Below, piece after piece: positions 1 to 10,208 of a DNA stretch of 64,000 nucleotides. Source of the stretch: Janthinobacterium sp. FW305-129 (GTDB lineage: Bacteria; Pseudomonadota; Gammaproteobacteria; Burkholderiales; Burkholderiaceae_D); assembly GCF_020858115.1 (NCBI RefSeq), contig NZ_JACYMM010000016.1, forward strand, positions 1-64,000, written 5' to 3'. Position 1 is the first letter of the stretch. Every line of letters starts with the position of its first letter. The notes beneath the pieces were generated by a model. That model searched no databases, had not been told where the DNA came from, and saw only the letters and a list, made by a program, of their open reading frames with translations. The translations under genes were made by a program, and so were the position numbers.

Positions 1-69
1 CCGACCTGGACTCGAACCAGGGACCTGCGGATTAACAGTCCGTCGCTCTACCAACTGAGCTATCAGGGA
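1..69 (-). tRNA. tRNA-Asn (GTT), 3' end cut by window edge
   Basis: Read on the minus strand this forms a cloverleaf: 5' acceptor TCCCTGA, D-arm GCTC, anticodon loop CTGTTAA with anticodon GTT, and T-arm CCTGG-TTCGAGT-CCAGG. The visible 3' acceptor bases TCGG pair with the 5' strand (one G-T pair). The last few acceptor bases lie outside the window, so the gene is partial here for positional reasons only. Confidence 0.95.
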
Positions 70-200
70 AAAGAGGCAATATTATATGTCGCTTGTTTCA
101 TATTTGCAAGACTGATACTGCATCATCACAAACACGGCCATCGCCGACTTTCTACTGCCATCAGCGCCGCACTTGCATGCAGCGCCGAAGAAGCAAGATC

Positions 201-1415
201 TTAAAGCACTTTGGCGATCGCGTCAATAACGATGTCGATATTGCGCGAATTCAATGCTGCCACGCAGATACGGCCCGTGTCGACGGCGTAGATCGACTGC
301 TCGCGCAGCGACGCCACCTGCTCCTTGGTGAGACCGGAGTACGAGAACATGCCGATTTGCTGGCGCACGAATTCGAAGTCGTGGCCTGGCGCCTTGGCTT
401 TCAGTTTTTCCACGAAGGCATTGCGCATTTCGCGGATGCGCACGCGCATGCCGGCCAGTTCTTCTTCCCACAGCTGGCGCAGTTCCGGCGTGGCCAGGAC
501 GGTGGCGACCACCTTGCCGCCATGGACTGGCGGGTTCGAGTAGTTGGTGCGCACGACGCGCTTCAGCTGCGACAGCAGACGGGCAGCTTCATCGGCGCTG
601 GCGGCGACGACGCTCAGGGCGCCCACGCGCTCGCCGTACAGCGAGAACGATTTCGAGAACGAGTTCGACACCAGCAGCGGGCCGCCCGCGTCGGCAAAGC
701 GGCGCACCACGGCGCCGTCTTCGGCGATGCCGTTGGCGAAACCTTGATAAGCCATGTCCAGGAACGGCACCAGGCCGCGCGCGGTGACGACGGCGATGAT
801 CTGATCCCACTGGGCCACACTCAGGTCGGCGCCGGTCGGGTTGTGGCAGCAAGCGTGCAGCACGACGATGGAACCGGCTGGCATGGCGTTCAGGCTGGCC
901 AGCATGCCGTCAAAGTTCACGCCATGGGTGGCGGCATCGTAGTACGTGTAGTTATTCACGACGAAACCGGCGTTTTCGAACAGCGCGCGGTGGTTTTCCC
1001 AGCTCGGGTCGCTGATGTAGACCTGGGCACCCGGCGCGAAGCGCTGCAGGAAGTCGGCACCGATCTTCAGTGCGCCCGTGCCGCCGATGGCTTGCACGGT
1101 GACGGCGCGGCGCTCTTGAATTACGGCGCTGTCGGCGCCAAATACGAGTTCCTGCACCGCCTTGTCGTAGGCAGCCAGGCCTTCGATCGGCAGATAGGTG
1201 CGTGGCGCAGCCTGTTCGATCAGGATGGCTTCCGCCTTGCGTACGCAAGCTAACAGAGGCACCTTGCCGTTGTCGTCATAATAGACGCCAACGCCCAGAT
1301 TGATTTTGGCGGGATTCTGGTCCGCGTTAAATGCTTCGGTGATGCCCAGGATCGGGTCGCGTGGGGCCATCTCGATGGCGCTAAACAGACTGGCAGAAAC
1401 AGTTGGGTTCGTCAT
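201..1415 (-). CDS. Aspartate/aromatic amino acid aminotransferase (PLP fold type I)
   Basis: Transfers an amino group between aspartate or aromatic amino acids and 2-oxoglutarate in the cytoplasm. The 404-residue product has the AspC/TyrB layout: MAPRDPI near residue 17, HNPTG at 191-195, Asp220 in FLDMAYQGF (pairs with the PLP nitrogen) and SFSKSF with the Schiff-base Lys255. I chose the ATG at 1415 because family members start just before the SLF-AIE-APRDPI segment; an upstream GTG at 1448 in frame would add 11 unconserved residues. It is divergent from uvrB, an arrangement I recall from other Betaproteobacteria. AspC and TyrB specificity cannot be separated from motifs alone. Confidence 0.93.
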   Translation of the reverse strand: MTNPTVSASLFSAIEMAPRDPILGITEAFNADQNPAKINLGVGVYYDDNGKVPLLACVRKAEAILIEQAAPRTYLPIEGLAAYDKAVQELVFGADSAVIQERRAVTVQAIGGTGALKIGADFLQRFAPGAQVYISDPSWENHRALFENAGFVVNNYTYYDAATHGVNFDGMLASLNAMPAGSIVVLHACCHNPTGADLSVAQWDQIIAVVTARGLVPFLDMAYQGFANGIAEDGAVVRRFADAGGPLLVSNSFSKSFSLYGERVGALSVVAASADEAARLLSQLKRVVRTNYSNPPVHGGKVVATVLATPELRQLWEEELAGMRVRIREMRNAFVEKLKAKAPGHDFEFVRQQIGMFSYSGLTKEQVASLREQSIYAVDTGRICVAALNSRNIDIVIDAIAKVL

Positions 1416-1527
1416 GATAAGATTGGATTCGATTGGAAGCAGGTTCACAGCGGAGTTGTAGACAGCGCCCCAAAATACAACGCCAGGGCCGCCAGCAGAG
1501 CACTATTCTAACAAAGGTCTGATTCAC

Positions 1528-3615
<2,088 letters not shown>

Positions 3616-3893
3616 ACGGCCGGGCGCTTCGCCCAGCACCAGCCAGCTGCCGACGCCATCCCCATTGAGTCCCGGCAGCTCGACGATCCGCGTGCGCAGG
3701 CATTCGAAGTCCACGCGCCGCACTTCCTGTCGACGATGGCCTGAGGCCGGATAGGACAGCTTGACAAAATCACCGCGCGGGCGCGTTTTCCGGCACCTCG
3801 GGGAGCGCCGGCTGCATACTTTGCGAAAGCTGTTTACAGTACTGTTGCAAATTTGCATACTAGTGCCATCTTACTCCTGGGAAACATGAACAG

Positions 3894-4571
3894 ATGAGCA
3901 CCGTCCCTGCGCAGCACCGCCTGGCTTTCCGCCCGCGCCGTCAAGGCTGGGCCGTCGCAGCCGTTGCCGTCTTGCACCTGGCCTTGCTCTGGGCGGTCAT
4001 GCGGCCAGTCCACAGGAGCGTGGAGCACGATGAGCGCGTCTGGCTGCAGCTGATGCCGCCATTGCCAGCGCCACGGGGATTCGTTGCGCCTGTCGAGCCT
4101 GAGCCTGCGCCGCCACGCCCGCAGGCGCTTCCTGCCGATCCGGCAATAGCCACATCGCCACCCAAGGCAACGCCTGCCACCACGCCGCCAGAACAGCCGC
4201 CAGACGCGCCCAAGGCTGGCGCCCTCACCCTGGCGCAACGGGCCCTGCAAGCGGCCGGCGCCATCGACCGCCAGCTGCGCGCCGAGCATCCGCAGGAATT
4301 TGTAGCGCCGCCCGATACGGCGCAGACGCGCCTGGCGAAAGGCTTTGCGGAAGCGCATGCGGCGGTCAAGCCGAAGTGGTTCGAAGCGGCCCGCATCGAA
4401 TTGTGGAGCGCGCCGAACGACCCCAAGCGCATTTACCGCATCATCACGGCGACCGGAGAATATTGCATCTACATGCCGGACAAGGGCAACATGACGCTGA
4501 ACCTCAGCGCACGGTCCGGCTATGCCGGTTTTGGCGAAGGGACTGCGGCACCTTGTCCGATACGGTTCTAG
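3894..4571 (+). CDS. TonB-like N-anchored hypothetical protein
   Basis: Family not recognised. The 225-residue product starts with a basic stretch, one hydrophobic helix (about residues 18-36, WAVAAVAVLHLALLWAV) and a Pro/Ala-rich region (about 55-110), then a compact C-terminal domain containing IELWSAPNDP and TGEYCIYMPDKG. The topology (short cytoplasmic N-terminus, single membrane helix, proline-rich periplasmic spacer, small end domain) resembles TonB or other envelope-spanning anchors, but no TonB box-binding motif is evident. The ATG at 3894 follows CTCCTGGGAAAC. It appears monocistronic. A role in the cell envelope is inferred from topology only. Confidence 0.7.
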   Translation: MSTVPAQHRLAFRPRRQGWAVAAVAVLHLALLWAVMRPVHRSVEHDERVWLQLMPPLPAPRGFVAPVEPEPAPPRPQALPADPAIATSPPKATPATTPPEQPPDAPKAGALTLAQRALQAAGAIDRQLRAEHPQEFVAPPDTAQTRLAKGFAEAHAAVKPKWFEAARIELWSAPNDPKRIYRIITATGEYCIYMPDKGNMTLNLSARSGYAGFGEGTAAPCPIRF

Positions 4572-4795
4572 GGCGCAGAAAGCGAGGCGCCGTCCCCTCA
4601 TGCCAAAATAACAGCCCCGGAACCTGGCGCCGCCAGCGGTGCCACTTGCGCTTCCAGAAACAGGCCGGCACTGCCTGGCAGCAGAGCGCAGACCGGCGTC
4701 AAGCAGCCTCAGCAACTATCCACATGAGACCGCATTTCACATCATTATCATGATGCAATAGTGCGTATTTAGCAACAAGTGTAAAAATATAGTTT

Positions 4796-4824
4796 TTGAC
4801 GCAGTTGGCGCCACGGCGTAGTGT
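4796..4824 (+). promoter_or_regulatory. Candidate sigma-70 promoter for the small protein/DyP pair
   Basis: TTGACG (4796-4801) and TAGTGT (4819-4824) are separated by 17 bp, 36 bp before the ATG at 4861. The -35 is good and the -10 weak. A TATAGT hexamer at 4789-4794 could be an alternative -10. An inverted repeat CATCAT-N4-ATGATG lies upstream at 4740-4755. Confidence 0.4.
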
Positions 4825-4860
4825 CGGTCGTCCCGACAACCACGTAATGAGGAGCCTCCC

Positions 4861-5319
4861 ATGGCAAATCCACTGTGCTTAATGATGCCGGTACTACCCG
4901 GCACCAATCCGACCGCCATCGCCGCAACATTGGTGGAATACCAGGCGAAGATCAATGCCGCCCTCACCGATATCGGTACCGTGCACTTTGCCCGCTTCAC
5001 CCTGTTCGACCGCTCCCAGCCCAATCTGCTGCCCAACCTTCAATCGACGGGTACTTCCGATACCCTGATCATCGGCGTGATCACCGAGTATGACGGCAGC
5101 TTCAACGACTACATCGAAGATTTCGTGGACCAGCTTGGCGACGTATTCGACGCACTGCTGCAGTTTGTCGTGGGTGGCAAGGCGCTGATGCCCGTTGCCA
5201 CGCACGTGACCGCATTTGAGGCCTTCATCACGGCCAACGACGCCGCGCAGCACGTGCCCAATACCGGCCTGTATAGCGCCTATCCGCAGACCGTCCAGAA
5301 AATCCTCGCCTCGGTCTGA
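4861..5319 (+). CDS. Small hypothetical protein paired with DyP peroxidase
   Basis: A 152-residue soluble protein with no signal peptide and a strong ribosome site (GAGGAG) before the ATG. The segments VHFARFTLFD (about 41-50), DTLIIGVITEYDGSFNDYIEDF (split here by turns, about 67-88) and the following helix suggest alternating strands and helices like a ferredoxin-like or dimeric alpha+beta barrel, the fold that also builds DyP peroxidases. It ends 74 bp before the DyP gene in the same direction, so the two are probably co-transcribed. It has no heme-binding motif that I can see. It could be an accessory or substrate-handling partner of the peroxidase; that is inference from position. Confidence 0.7.
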   Translation: MANPLCLMMPVLPGTNPTAIAATLVEYQAKINAALTDIGTVHFARFTLFDRSQPNLLPNLQSTGTSDTLIIGVITEYDGSFNDYIEDFVDQLGDVFDALLQFVVGGKALMPVATHVTAFEAFITANDAAQHVPNTGLYSAYPQTVQKILASV

Positions 5320-5393
5320 ACCGAACACCACGCCGGGGCTGCGCAAGCGGCCCCACCACCCTGCCAGCCACCACCCCAGCCCCCGGAGACAGC

Positions 5394-6821
5394 ATGGCCG
5401 ATCCCACCATCGATTACGACGACGTGCAAGGCACGATCTTGCGCGGCTACCGCGTCAACCTGGCGCGCCATTTCATCTTCAGCATCACGGATGCGGCGCA
5501 GGCACGGCGCATCATCACGGCCCTGCTCGACGGCAGCGACGGCCTGCCATCCATTACCACCGCGCGCCATATCCACCCTAAGCCGCCCTGCTTCCTGAAC
5601 CTCAGCTTTACCGCTCCCGGCCTGTCGGCGCTGGGCGTTGCCGCGACCGACCTGGCCACCTTTGACCAGGCATTTCAACGGGGCGCCGCCGACCCGGCCA
5701 GCGTGAAAGCCGTGGGCGACGTGGGCGACAGCGCCCCCGAACACTGGCTCGGCAACCTGGGACCGGCGACCGAGGCCGGCCAGGTGCATGCGCTGCTGAG
5801 CCTATGGGTCAGCGAATCGGCGGAAGTGCTGCAGGCGACCTCGGTCAAGCTACGCCGCGCCTTTGCCGCCGGCTGGCGTGAACTGTATGCGCATGATGGC
5901 GTGGCCCTGCCAGGCAACCGCGTGCATTTCGGCTACCGCGACAGCATCGCCCAGCCGGACGTCGATGGCGCCCCGCAGCGCAAGCGCGAGCATGACCCTG
6001 ATCCGCTCAACAGCGTCATGACGGGGGAATTCCTGCTCGGCTATCAGAATGAGAACGGCGGCACCTACCAGGTGCAGCCGCCGCAGCTGTCCACCAATGG
6101 CAGCTATGCCGCCTTCCGCATCCTGGAGCAGGACGTGCCCCTGTTCGACAGCATCCTGAGCCAGGGCGCGGCCAGTTCCGGGCTCAGCACCGAAATGGTG
6201 GCCGCCAAGATGTGCGGGCGCTGGCGCAATGGCAATCCGCTCGTGCTCAGGCCGGACGAGGCCGGCCCCGTGCTGCCGGACGCCAGCCTGAACCGCTTTC
6301 ACTATGTCGATGGGCAACCGGAACTGGATGACACGCTGGGCCTGAAATGCCCGATCGGCGCGCATATCCGCCGCAACAATCCGCGCGACGAAGCCGTCGT
6401 GGGCGCCTCCGCCCGCCACCACCGCATCGTGCGGCGCGCCATGCCCTACGGTAGCGAATATGATCCGGCCACCCCCATCGCAGAGCAGCGCGGCCTGGTC
6501 GGCTATTTCATCAATGCCAGCCTGCGCAATCAGTTCGAATTCCTGATGAAGCAATGGAACAATGATGATACTTTCGTCAAATCGGCCGTCGGTCCAGCCG
6601 GTCCCGAGGCGGGCAATGCCACGCTCAACATCAGCGGCCAGGACGTGTTTCTGGGTGTCAACGACCCGGCCGTCAGTTCCTTCACCTTGCCCGGCGTGGG
6701 CCCCAAGGGCAGCGGCAACACGGAACTGCAACATTTCTCGCGCAGCGTCATCACGCGTGGCGGCGTGTATTGCTTTTTCCCCAGCATTACGGGACTGCGC
6801 TATCTGGCGAGCCTGGGCTAA
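5394..6821 (+). CDS. DyP-type heme peroxidase
   Basis: Heme peroxidase of the dye-decolorizing superfamily, oxidising bulky substrates with H2O2. The 475-residue protein opens with DVQGTILRGY, a family N-terminus. It carries the GxxDG-region variant FGYRDSIAQPDVDG with the distal acid at Asp183, and IGAHIRRNNPRD with the likely proximal heme ligand His324, followed by RHHRIVRR, which supplies conserved arginines. The final Gly of GxxDG is Ser here. I see no signal peptide or Tat motif, so it is probably cytoplasmic or encapsulated. It follows the small protein gene at 4861; no encapsulin gene is in the window. Confidence 0.93.
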   Translation: MADPTIDYDDVQGTILRGYRVNLARHFIFSITDAAQARRIITALLDGSDGLPSITTARHIHPKPPCFLNLSFTAPGLSALGVAATDLATFDQAFQRGAADPASVKAVGDVGDSAPEHWLGNLGPATEAGQVHALLSLWVSESAEVLQATSVKLRRAFAAGWRELYAHDGVALPGNRVHFGYRDSIAQPDVDGAPQRKREHDPDPLNSVMTGEFLLGYQNENGGTYQVQPPQLSTNGSYAAFRILEQDVPLFDSILSQGAASSGLSTEMVAAKMCGRWRNGNPLVLRPDEAGPVLPDASLNRFHYVDGQPELDDTLGLKCPIGAHIRRNNPRDEAVVGASARHHRIVRRAMPYGSEYDPATPIAEQRGLVGYFINASLRNQFEFLMKQWNNDDTFVKSAVGPAGPEAGNATLNISGQDVFLGVNDPAVSSFTLPGVGPKGSGNTELQHFSRSVITRGGVYCFFPSITGLRYLASLG

Positions 6822-6864
6822 GGTGCGGCTGCAAGCGAAACGGCCGCGCGCGAACGGCCAGGTT

Positions 6865-6920
6865 CGCTTGCACTGATACGGTCATTGCACTATCGTTGCA
6901 GCACGCGCGTGTTGCCAACC
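6865..6920 (+). repeat. 56-bp direct repeat, copy 1, with promoter-like core
   Basis: This 56-bp segment recurs at 8223-8278 in the same orientation with 2 mismatches. Its core reads TTGCAC, 17 bp, TATCGT, a plausible sigma-70 promoter pointing at the AI-2E family gene, whose ATG is at 7107. The 186 bp between repeat and gene contain a run of nine C (6992-7000) and no convincing gene. Confidence 0.85.
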
Positions 6921-7106
6921 TGAAAATGTGATGGACGCCGGGGATCGGACACGGGGAACGACAGCTTGCCGGCATTGCCGCCAGCGCATTGCCCCCCCCC
7001 GGCGCGCCAGGTGCGCTCGCGCACGCAGCGCGACAATTGTATGGCGCAGCGCGCCACGCCTCGCTTATGATGGGCCAACTCAACCCCTATCATAGCGCTA
7101 CCGCCC

Positions 7107-8168
7107 ATGCAAACCCTCACGCTGCACCAGAAAGTGTTCTTGCTCCTCTTGAGCATCGTTACCATCGGCTTTGGCTGGATACTGGCGCCGTATGCGGGCG
7201 CCATCTTCTGGGGCGTCATCCTGGCGATCCTGTTCGCGCCCGTGTACCGCTGGCTGCTGGCCAAAACCAAGGGGCGCGCCGCCCTCGCGTCGCTGCTGAC
7301 CTTGCTGCTGATCATCGTCATCGTCATCCTGCCGCTGTCGCTCATTTCCGTGTCGCTCGTGAACCAGGCAGCCAGCGTCGTGGAAATGGTACGTTCGGGC
7401 GAGATCACGGTCGGCATGTTCTTCAATAAAATCATGGCAGTGCTGCCGCAATGGCTGATCAACCTGCTCGACCGCTTCAACCTGACCAGCCTGGCCAGCC
7501 TGCAGGACAAGCTGGCCGAGGGTGCAACGCAGGTGAGCCAGGTGGTGGCAGTAAAAGCCATCAATGTGGGCCTGTACACCTTCGAATTTCTCACCAGCCT
7601 GTGCATCATGCTGTATCTGCTGTTTTTCCTCATGCGCGATGGCTCCGCCCTGTCGGCCCGCATCAAGAACGCCGTACCGCTGAGCCGCAAGTACAAGCAG
7701 CGCCTGTTCACCAATTTCACCACGGTGATCCGCGCCACCGTGAAGGGCAACATCCTCGTTGCAATCGCCCAGGGCGCCCTCGGCGGCCTGGCGTTCTGGT
7801 TCCTCGACGTGCCCGCGCCCCTGCTGTGGGCCGTGCTGATGGCCTTCCTGTCGCTGCTGCCGGCCGTCGGCGCCGCCCTCGTCTGGGCGCCGGTGGCCGC
7901 CTACTTCCTGGCCACGGGCGCCATCTGGCAAGGCGCGGGCCTGGCCGCCTTCGGCGTCTTCGTCATCGGCCTGGTCGACAACGTGCTGCGCCCCATCCTG
8001 GTGGGCAAGGATACCAAGATGCCCGACTACGTGGTGCTGCTGTCGACCGTGGGCGGCATGGCCCTGTTCGGCCTGAACGGCTTTGTCATCGGCCCCGTGG
8101 TGGCGGCCCTGTTCATCGCCTCGTGGGACCTGTTCGTCTCGGCCAAAGAGTTCCAGGCCGAGGATTGA
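7107..8168 (+). CDS. AI-2E family transporter (PerM/YdiK-like permease)
   Basis: Polytopic inner-membrane protein of the AI-2 exporter family (TqsA/YdiK/PerM). The 353-residue product has an N-terminal pair of hydrophobic helices (about 10-45), a third at about 60-85, an amphipathic soluble segment (about 90-150), and a C-terminal cluster of helices (about 155-345) containing the family-typical LPAVGAALVWAPVA and DNVLRPILVG. Substrate is not predictable: members export autoinducer-2 or act as Na+/H+ antiporters. It is bracketed by the two 56-bp repeats, so recombination could delete it. Confidence 0.9.
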   Translation: MQTLTLHQKVFLLLLSIVTIGFGWILAPYAGAIFWGVILAILFAPVYRWLLAKTKGRAALASLLTLLLIIVIVILPLSLISVSLVNQAASVVEMVRSGEITVGMFFNKIMAVLPQWLINLLDRFNLTSLASLQDKLAEGATQVSQVVAVKAINVGLYTFEFLTSLCIMLYLLFFLMRDGSALSARIKNAVPLSRKYKQRLFTNFTTVIRATVKGNILVAIAQGALGGLAFWFLDVPAPLLWAVLMAFLSLLPAVGAALVWAPVAAYFLATGAIWQGAGLAAFGVFVIGLVDNVLRPILVGKDTKMPDYVVLLSTVGGMALFGLNGFVIGPVVAALFIASWDLFVSAKEFQAED

Positions 8169-8222
8169 GACCTGGCACTGGGGAGCGGGCAATGCCACGC
8201 CCGACATCAGCATGACCCGGAG

Positions 8223-8278
8223 CGCTTGCATTGATACGGTCATTGCACTATCGTTGCTGCACGCGCGTGTTGCCAACC
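8223..8278 (+). repeat. 56-bp direct repeat, copy 2, upstream of GST
   Basis: Second copy of the 6865-6920 element (54/56 identical by eye). The promoter-like core here is TTGCAT, 17 bp, TATCGT. It ends 26 bp before the GTG start of the GST gene, so a transcript would begin close to that gene. Confidence 0.85.
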
Positions 8279-8304
8279 CTTTCGCAATGACAGGAGATCC
8301 CATC

Positions 8305-8964
8305 GTGTCGCTGATCCTCTACGGCCATCCCTTTTCCTCGTACACGCAGAAGGTGCTCATCGCCCTGTACGAAAACGCCATACCTTTCGACTTCCGCTGC
8401 CTGGCGCCGGACATGCCCCGGCACCTTCAGGAATGGCTGGAGCGCTGGCCGCTGCGCAAGTTTCCCCTGCTGGTGGACGGAGAGCGCAACGTCGCCGAGA
8501 CCAGCATCATCATCGAATACCTGCAACTGGCCCATCCCGGCCCGCTGCGCCTGCTGCCGGACGAGCCCATGCAGGCGCTGGACGTGCGTTTTCTCGACCG
8601 CTATTTCGACCTGCACGTCATGACGCCCGTGCAGCATGCCGTCGGCGCCGCCCTGACCGGCGACCCGGCAAAGACCCGTGAAGGCCGCGCGTTTGCCGGC
8701 GAAAAGCTGAACCTCGCCTACGCCTGGCTGGAAAATCACCTGGCCGGCAGGACGTGGGCCGCCGGCGACCACTTCAGCCTGGCCGACTGCGCCGCTGCCC
8801 CATCGCTGTTCTATGCGGACTGGACGCAGCCGATTCCCGCCACCTTGCCCCTGCTGCGCGCCTACCGCGCCCGCCTGCTGGCCCGTCCATCGTTCGCCCG
8901 CGCGGTAGAAGAGGCACGCCCGTACCGCCACCTCTTCCCCCTGGGCGCGCCGCAGCGCGATTGA
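8305..8964 (+). CDS. Glutathione S-transferase family protein
   Basis: Thioredoxin-fold N-terminal domain (about 1-80: SLILYGHPFSSYTQKV, then the ETSIIIEYL glutathione-binding turn) followed by an all-helical C-terminal domain with the N-capping motif FSLADCAAAP. The length of 219 residues fits the family. I chose the GTG at 8305 because AGGAG lies 8 nt before it and the conserved strand follows immediately; an in-frame ATG at 8287 is the alternative. The substrate is unknown. It converges with the NIPSNAP gene, with a 6-bp gap between stop codons. Confidence 0.9.
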   Translation: MSLILYGHPFSSYTQKVLIALYENAIPFDFRCLAPDMPRHLQEWLERWPLRKFPLLVDGERNVAETSIIIEYLQLAHPGPLRLLPDEPMQALDVRFLDRYFDLHVMTPVQHAVGAALTGDPAKTREGRAFAGEKLNLAYAWLENHLAGRTWAAGDHFSLADCAAAPSLFYADWTQPIPATLPLLRAYRARLLARPSFARAVEEARPYRHLFPLGAPQRD

Positions 8965-8970
8965 GGCAGA

Positions 8971-9276
8971 TCAAGCAAACACAGGCCTGAAAAAACTGCG
9001 CTCGTAGCTGACGATGCAGCGCGTCTCTTCTGCATAGCGGAAAGCGGCCTGGCATTCGGCGTCCTGCATCGAGTCGCTGCGGTACTGCTCGTACAGGGCC
9101 AGGCTGGGAAACGAGAACATGGCCAGCGCCACGTTGCTGGCCCCCTCGGATGGCAAAAAATAGCCGTGGTGCTGGCCGCCGAAGCGCTCGACCAGCGGTA
9201 TCCACAGCTTGCCGTAGGCTTCGAATTCCCGCAATTTGTACGGGTCGATGATGTAGCGCAAATAACAGGTGATCAT
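8971..9276 (-). CDS. NIPSNAP family protein
   Basis: A 101-residue single-domain protein of dimeric alpha+beta barrel type. It opens with MITCYLRYIIDPYKLREFEAY and contains the family-like FGGQHHGYFLPSEG segment. Bacterial NIPSNAP proteins have no settled function. Its ATG overlaps the stop of the WD40 gene by 4 bp (ATGA), giving translational coupling as the last gene of a three-gene operon. Confidence 0.85.
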   Translation of the reverse strand: MITCYLRYIIDPYKLREFEAYGKLWIPLVERFGGQHHGYFLPSEGASNVALAMFSFPSLALYEQYRSDSMQDAECQAAFRYAEETRCIVSYERSFFRPVFA

Positions 9277-10208
9277 GCGGTTTCCTCGTGAATGTTCAAC
9301 TCCATCAGCATGCCGGATTCCCAGGAGCCGATGGCGGCCAATGGCGAGCCGGGCAAAAAATCCAGCGCGCAGGGATACATCAAAGCGTGTTGTGTCAGCA
9401 CGTCGAGGCCCGGCCAGCAATAAAACAGCAGCTTGCCCTTGCCGATGCGTCCCAGCGCGCTGCCGTCGGGTAGCCAGTGCAGGGCGTCGCCCGTGCCGCC
9501 GCCCGCCTCCACCGGCACCCTGGCCAGACAGCTCCCATCGGCCAGCGCATACATCGACAGATACTGCGCGCCGCCCGTGTGGTGCAGCACGGCCAGAAAT
9601 TCGCCGTCCGGCGACGGCGCACATGACATCATGCCCGGCAGCGACAGCGCCACCGTCCCTCCTCCCGCCTGCAGGGGCCAGTCCCACACGCTGCAGTAGT
9701 CGGGCGGCTGCACCTGCCCTTCGTCCACCGACTTGACGCCGTGCTGAACCAGCAAACGCCGCCCGCCATCGATGGCGTCGATCGTGTGCATGGCGCGCAG
9801 CATCTGGCCCGGGTGCTCCTGCATGAAAAGCACCTCGCCCGTCTGCGCGTCGCGCACGCGCAGGCGGCCATCCCAGCCGCCGTCGGCAAGATACCGGCCG
9901 CAGGGTGACCACGCGGGGCCGCAGCCTTCGCCATCCTTCTTGTTCTGGAAGTTCACCAGCAACTGGCCCGCCTCGGCATCCACCACGGCCATCTGGCCCG
10001 TCGTGCTCTTGATGGCCAGCCGGCCACCGTCGGGCGAAAACGCCATGCCCGACATGTGCGCGATGAATTTGCCGCGCCACAGCTTCTGGCGCGCCGCCAC
10101 GTCCCACAGCACCAGGTCGCGCCCCAGCACGGCCAGATGCGCGCCATCGGGCGAGAACCGCACGCCGTAGCTGCAGCCCAGCTTCAAGGGCTTGCGCGTC
10201 GCCGTCAT
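9273..10208 (-). CDS. WD40-repeat beta-propeller protein
   Basis: A 311-residue protein made almost wholly of degenerate WD40 blades: VRFSPDGAHLAVLGRDLVLWDV (spread over the first blade), AFSPDGGRLAIKS, AWSPCGRYLADGGWDGRLRVRD, and SPDGEFLAVLHH further on. No signal peptide or membrane helix is visible, so it is probably cytoplasmic. Its start overlaps the GNAT stop by 4 bp and its stop overlaps the NIPSNAP start by 4 bp. The propeller presumably binds a protein or nucleic-acid partner; which one is unknown. Confidence 0.85.
   Translation of the reverse strand: MTATRKPLKLGCSYGVRFSPDGAHLAVLGRDLVLWDVAARQKLWRGKFIAHMSGMAFSPDGGRLAIKSTTGQMAVVDAEAGQLLVNFQNKKDGEGCGPAWSPCGRYLADGGWDGRLRVRDAQTGEVLFMQEHPGQMLRAMHTIDAIDGGRRLLVQHGVKSVDEGQVQPPDYCSVWDWPLQAGGGTVALSLPGMMSCAPSPDGEFLAVLHHTGGAQYLSMYALADGSCLARVPVEAGGGTGDALHWLPDGSALGRIGKGKLLFYCWPGLDVLTQHALMYPCALDFLPGSPLAAIGSWESGMLMELNIHEETA

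Noticed and set aside
1..69. tRNA-Asn considered as an integration site with an adjacent island
   Set aside because: No integrase, no second copy of the tRNA 3' end and only housekeeping genes follow.
1416..1527. Search for a LexA box before uvrB
   Set aside because: No CTGT-N8-ACAG-like palindrome was seen in the spacer, so SOS control cannot be claimed.
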